Below are positions 6,344 through 8,335 of a stretch of 8,335 nucleotides of DNA, piece after piece. The translations under genes were made by a program, and so were the position numbers. How positions within the stretch are numbered: position 1 is the stretch's first letter; each line of letters begins with the position of its first letter. Under the pieces are notes generated by a model. The model did no database searches, was not told the origin of the DNA, and saw only the letters and a list, made by a program, of their open reading frames with translations. Source of the stretch: JBFLVQ01 sp040758525 (GTDB taxonomy: Bacteria; Acidobacteriota; Blastocatellia; Chloracidobacteriales; JADJPF01); NCBI GenBank assembly GCA_040758525.1, contig JBFLVQ010000430.1, forward strand, positions 1-8,335, read 5' to 3'.

Positions 6344-8281
6344 TTACTTCTTGTCATCAACATCAACATATTCGGCATCAATGACATCATCTTCGCTCTT
6401 GCCACCTGTACCGGTCGAGCTTGCACCACTGCTGGTACTGCCGGACGCAGAGGCTGATTCAGCCTGTGCACTACCACCAGGCGCAGCCTGTCGGTACATT
6501 GTCTCGGCAACTTTATGCGAAGCCTTAGTAAGCCGATCATATAGGCTGTTGAGCTCCTCTGTCTCAGCGGTCTCAAGCTTGGAACGTATCTCTGAGATAA
6601 TACCTTCAATCTCGGTTACTGTCGCAGAGTCGATCTTCTCGCGATTCTCCTTGATCAATTTCTCAGTCGAATAGGTGAGACTATCAAGTTTATTGCGTGC
6701 CTCTATCTGCTCACGCCGCTTCTGATCAGAAGCAGAGTTGGCATCTGCTTCCCGTACCATACGATCGATCTCTTCCTTAGCCAGACCTGAACTGGCCGTG
6801 ATAGTAATCTTCTGCTCACGACCGGTGCCTAGATCTTTTGCCGATACATTGACAATACCGTTGGCATCAATATCAAAAGTCACTTCAATCTGCGGCACAC
6901 CACGTGGCGCGGGTGGAATACCTACTAGGTGAAACTTGCCTAGCGTACGGTTATCGCGTGCCATTGGACGCTCACCTTGTAGTACATGCACTTCAACCGA
7001 GGTCTGATTGTCAGAAGCCGTTGAGAAGACTTCGCTCTTACGTGTTGGTATGGTGGTATTACGATCGATCAGTTTGGTAGACACCCCACCTAAAGTCTCT
7101 ATACCTAAGGATAGCGGGGTAACATCAAGCAATAATAGATCCTTAACATCACCGGCTAGTACGCCCGCCTGGATCGCCGCGCCTACTGCCACAACTTCAT
7201 CTGGGTTAACACCCTTGTGTGGCTCCTTACCAAAGAAATCCTTCACCATCTGCTGTATCTTAGGAATACGCGTCGAACCACCTACCAGCACCACCTCATC
7301 AATCTGACTTGGTTTAAGGTTAGCATCATCAAGCGCCTGCTGGCATGGTTTGAGAGTACGCTGCAATATATCATCAACCAGCGACTCAAACTTGGCACGT
7401 GACAGTTTCATTACTAGATGTTTTGGTCCAGATTGATCGGCAGTAATAAAGGGTAGGTTGATCTCGGTCTCCATTGTTGAGGAGAGCTCAATCTTGGCCT
7501 TCTCAGCAGCCTCTTTAAGACGCTGTAATGCCATCTTGTCATTAGAGAGATCGATTCCCTGATCCTTCTTGAACTCGCCTATAATCCATTTCATCAACCG
7601 CTCATCAATATCATCACCACCTAGATGGGTATCACCATTGGTTGACTTAACCTCAACTACGCCTTCACCTACTTCTAGGATCGAGATATCGAATGTGCCA
7701 CCACCAAAATCGAACACGGCAATCGTTTCATCTTTCTTCTTATCTAAACCATAAGCGAGCGCGGCGGCAGTTGGCTCGTTGACAATACGCATTACTTCCA
7801 AACCGGCAATCTTGCCAGCATCCTTAGTCGCTTGACGTTGCGCATCATTGAAATAGGCCGGTACAGTGATAACTGCCTTCTCGACCTTCTGCCCTAGATA
7901 CTCTTCGGCGGCTTGCTTTAGCTTCTGCAGAATCATTGCCGAAATCTCTGGAGGGGAATACTCTTTATTGTCTGCTACCACTCGACAGTCCCCATTCGGA
8001 GCTGATTTTACTGTGTAGGGAACCTGTCTTATCTCATCGCTCACTTCGTTGTGACGACGTCCCATAAATCTTTTGATTGAGTAGATTGTGTTCTCAGGGT
8101 TGGTGACGGCCTGACGCTTTGCTACTTGCCCGACTAGCCGCTGCCCATCTTTTGTGAAGGCAACCACTGAAGGTGTGGTACGTGCCCCTTCTGAATTTGC
8201 GATTACCGTGGGATTGCCACCTTCCATAATCGCCACCACCGAATTGGTGGTACCTAAGTCAATACCTATTATCTTGCTCAT
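6344..8281 (-). CDS. dnaK: Chaperone protein DnaK (Hsp70)
   Basis: This 645-residue cytoplasmic ATP-driven chaperone binds exposed hydrophobic segments of client proteins, assisted by DnaJ and a nucleotide exchange factor (GrpE, not in this window). The nucleotide-binding domain shows phosphate loop 1 IGIDLGTTNS (5-14), loop 2 VFDFGGGTFDIS (189-200, with T196 at the autophosphorylation position) and the adenosine motif VLVGGSTRIP (331-340). The interdomain linker DLLLLDVTPLSLG is at 381-393. The substrate domain follows, then the helical lid (about 500-600), a Gly/Ser/Ala/Thr-rich disordered stretch (about 602-628) and the charged tail DDVIDAEYVDVDDKK. The length is close to the usual 610-650, with no lesion. 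The start ATG at 8281 gives the canonical MSKIIGIDLG. It is the first gene of the cluster in the window; its promoter is probably beyond the right edge. HspR, encoded two genes downstream, is its likely repressor. Confidence 0.99.
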   Translation of the reverse strand: MSKIIGIDLGTTNSVVAIMEGGNPTVIANSEGARTTPSVVAFTKDGQRLVGQVAKRQAVTNPENTIYSIKRFMGRRHNEVSDEIRQVPYTVKSAPNGDCRVVADNKEYSPPEISAMILQKLKQAAEEYLGQKVEKAVITVPAYFNDAQRQATKDAGKIAGLEVMRIVNEPTAAALAYGLDKKKDETIAVFDFGGGTFDISILEVGEGVVEVKSTNGDTHLGGDDIDERLMKWIIGEFKKDQGIDLSNDKMALQRLKEAAEKAKIELSSTMETEINLPFITADQSGPKHLVMKLSRAKFESLVDDILQRTLKPCQQALDDANLKPSQIDEVVLVGGSTRIPKIQQMVKDFFGKEPHKGVNPDEVVAVGAAIQAGVLAGDVKDLLLLDVTPLSLGIETLGGVSTKLIDRNTTIPTRKSEVFSTASDNQTSVEVHVLQGERPMARDNRTLGKFHLVGIPPAPRGVPQIEVTFDIDANGIVNVSAKDLGTGREQKITITASSGLAKEEIDRMVREADANSASDQKRREQIEARNKLDSLTYSTEKLIKENREKIDSATVTEIEGIISEIRSKLETAETEELNSLYDRLTKASHKVAETMYRQAAPGGSAQAESASASGSTSSGASSTGTGGKSEDDVIDAEYVDVDDKK

Positions 8282-8293
8282 AATCTCTTATTG

Positions 8294-8298
8294 CCTCC
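8294..8298 (-). promoter_or_regulatory. Probable ribosome binding site of dnaK
   Basis: GGAGG on the minus strand stands 12 bases before the dnaK ATG, longer than the usual 5-9. A weaker AAGAG lies only 3 bases before the ATG. The 54 bases upstream of dnaK that are in the window contain no recognisable -35/-10 pair and no match to the HspR operator (CTTGAGT-N7-ACTCAAG); a short GC-rich hairpin CCGC-GCCT-GCGG (8317-8328) is the only other structure seen. Confidence 0.5.
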
Positions 8299-8335
8299 AA
8301 GGTGCAGATCTTACTGCCGCGCCTGCGGACATATA

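Noticed and set aside
6304..6609. 101-residue minus-strand open frame across the end of dnaK
   Set aside because: It is an alternative frame of the dnaK tail with low-complexity content and no independent evidence.

Overview
The window is a bacterial chromosomal segment of about 8.3 kb. Every convincing gene is on the minus strand, so transcription runs from right to left. I see no tRNA, rRNA, CRISPR array, insertion sequence or phage gene. The gene content and protein sequences look like core genome of a Gram-negative, respiring bacterium. The combination of an HspR-type heat-shock regulator, the DnaK sequence and a NatA/NatB-type exporter fits Acidobacteriota best, but that placement is an inference from memory of family sequences and is only moderately secure.

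In transcription order, the first block (8281 to 4647) is a heat-shock cluster: dnaK, dnaJ and a MerR-family regulator that matches HspR. DnaK and DnaJ are the Hsp70 chaperone pair. HspR is normally their repressor and in the actinobacterial model uses DnaK as co-repressor, so the cluster probably forms a feedback loop. grpE is not in the window. The 100-base gap between dnaK and dnaJ holds a perfect 12-bp inverted repeat with a smaller hairpin nested in it. A modest terminator-like hairpin follows hspR.

The second block (4522 to 663) is three tightly packed genes: an ABC-2 exporter ATPase (NatA-like, TTG start), its permease (NatB-like, overlapping by 11 bases), and a HerA-family hexameric ATPase starting 10 bases after the permease. 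The translation start of the ATPase lies in a compact region where the Shine-Dalgarno can pair with either of two flanking complementary segments. Joining a membrane exporter to HerA without a NurA nuclease is the least expected arrangement here.

The third block (501 to the left edge) is the start of a respiratory complex I operon: nuoA complete, and the first 19 codons of nuoB cut by the window edge. It has a good sigma70-type promoter (TTGACA, 17-base spacer, TAAGAT) in the gap after herA, and a 9-bp inverted repeat whose left arm overlaps the nuoA ribosome binding site.

I do not see a clear new biological system. The observations most worth following are the dnaK-dnaJ intergenic hairpin, the possible masking of the ribosome binding site of the ABC ATPase, and the exporter-HerA gene coupling.
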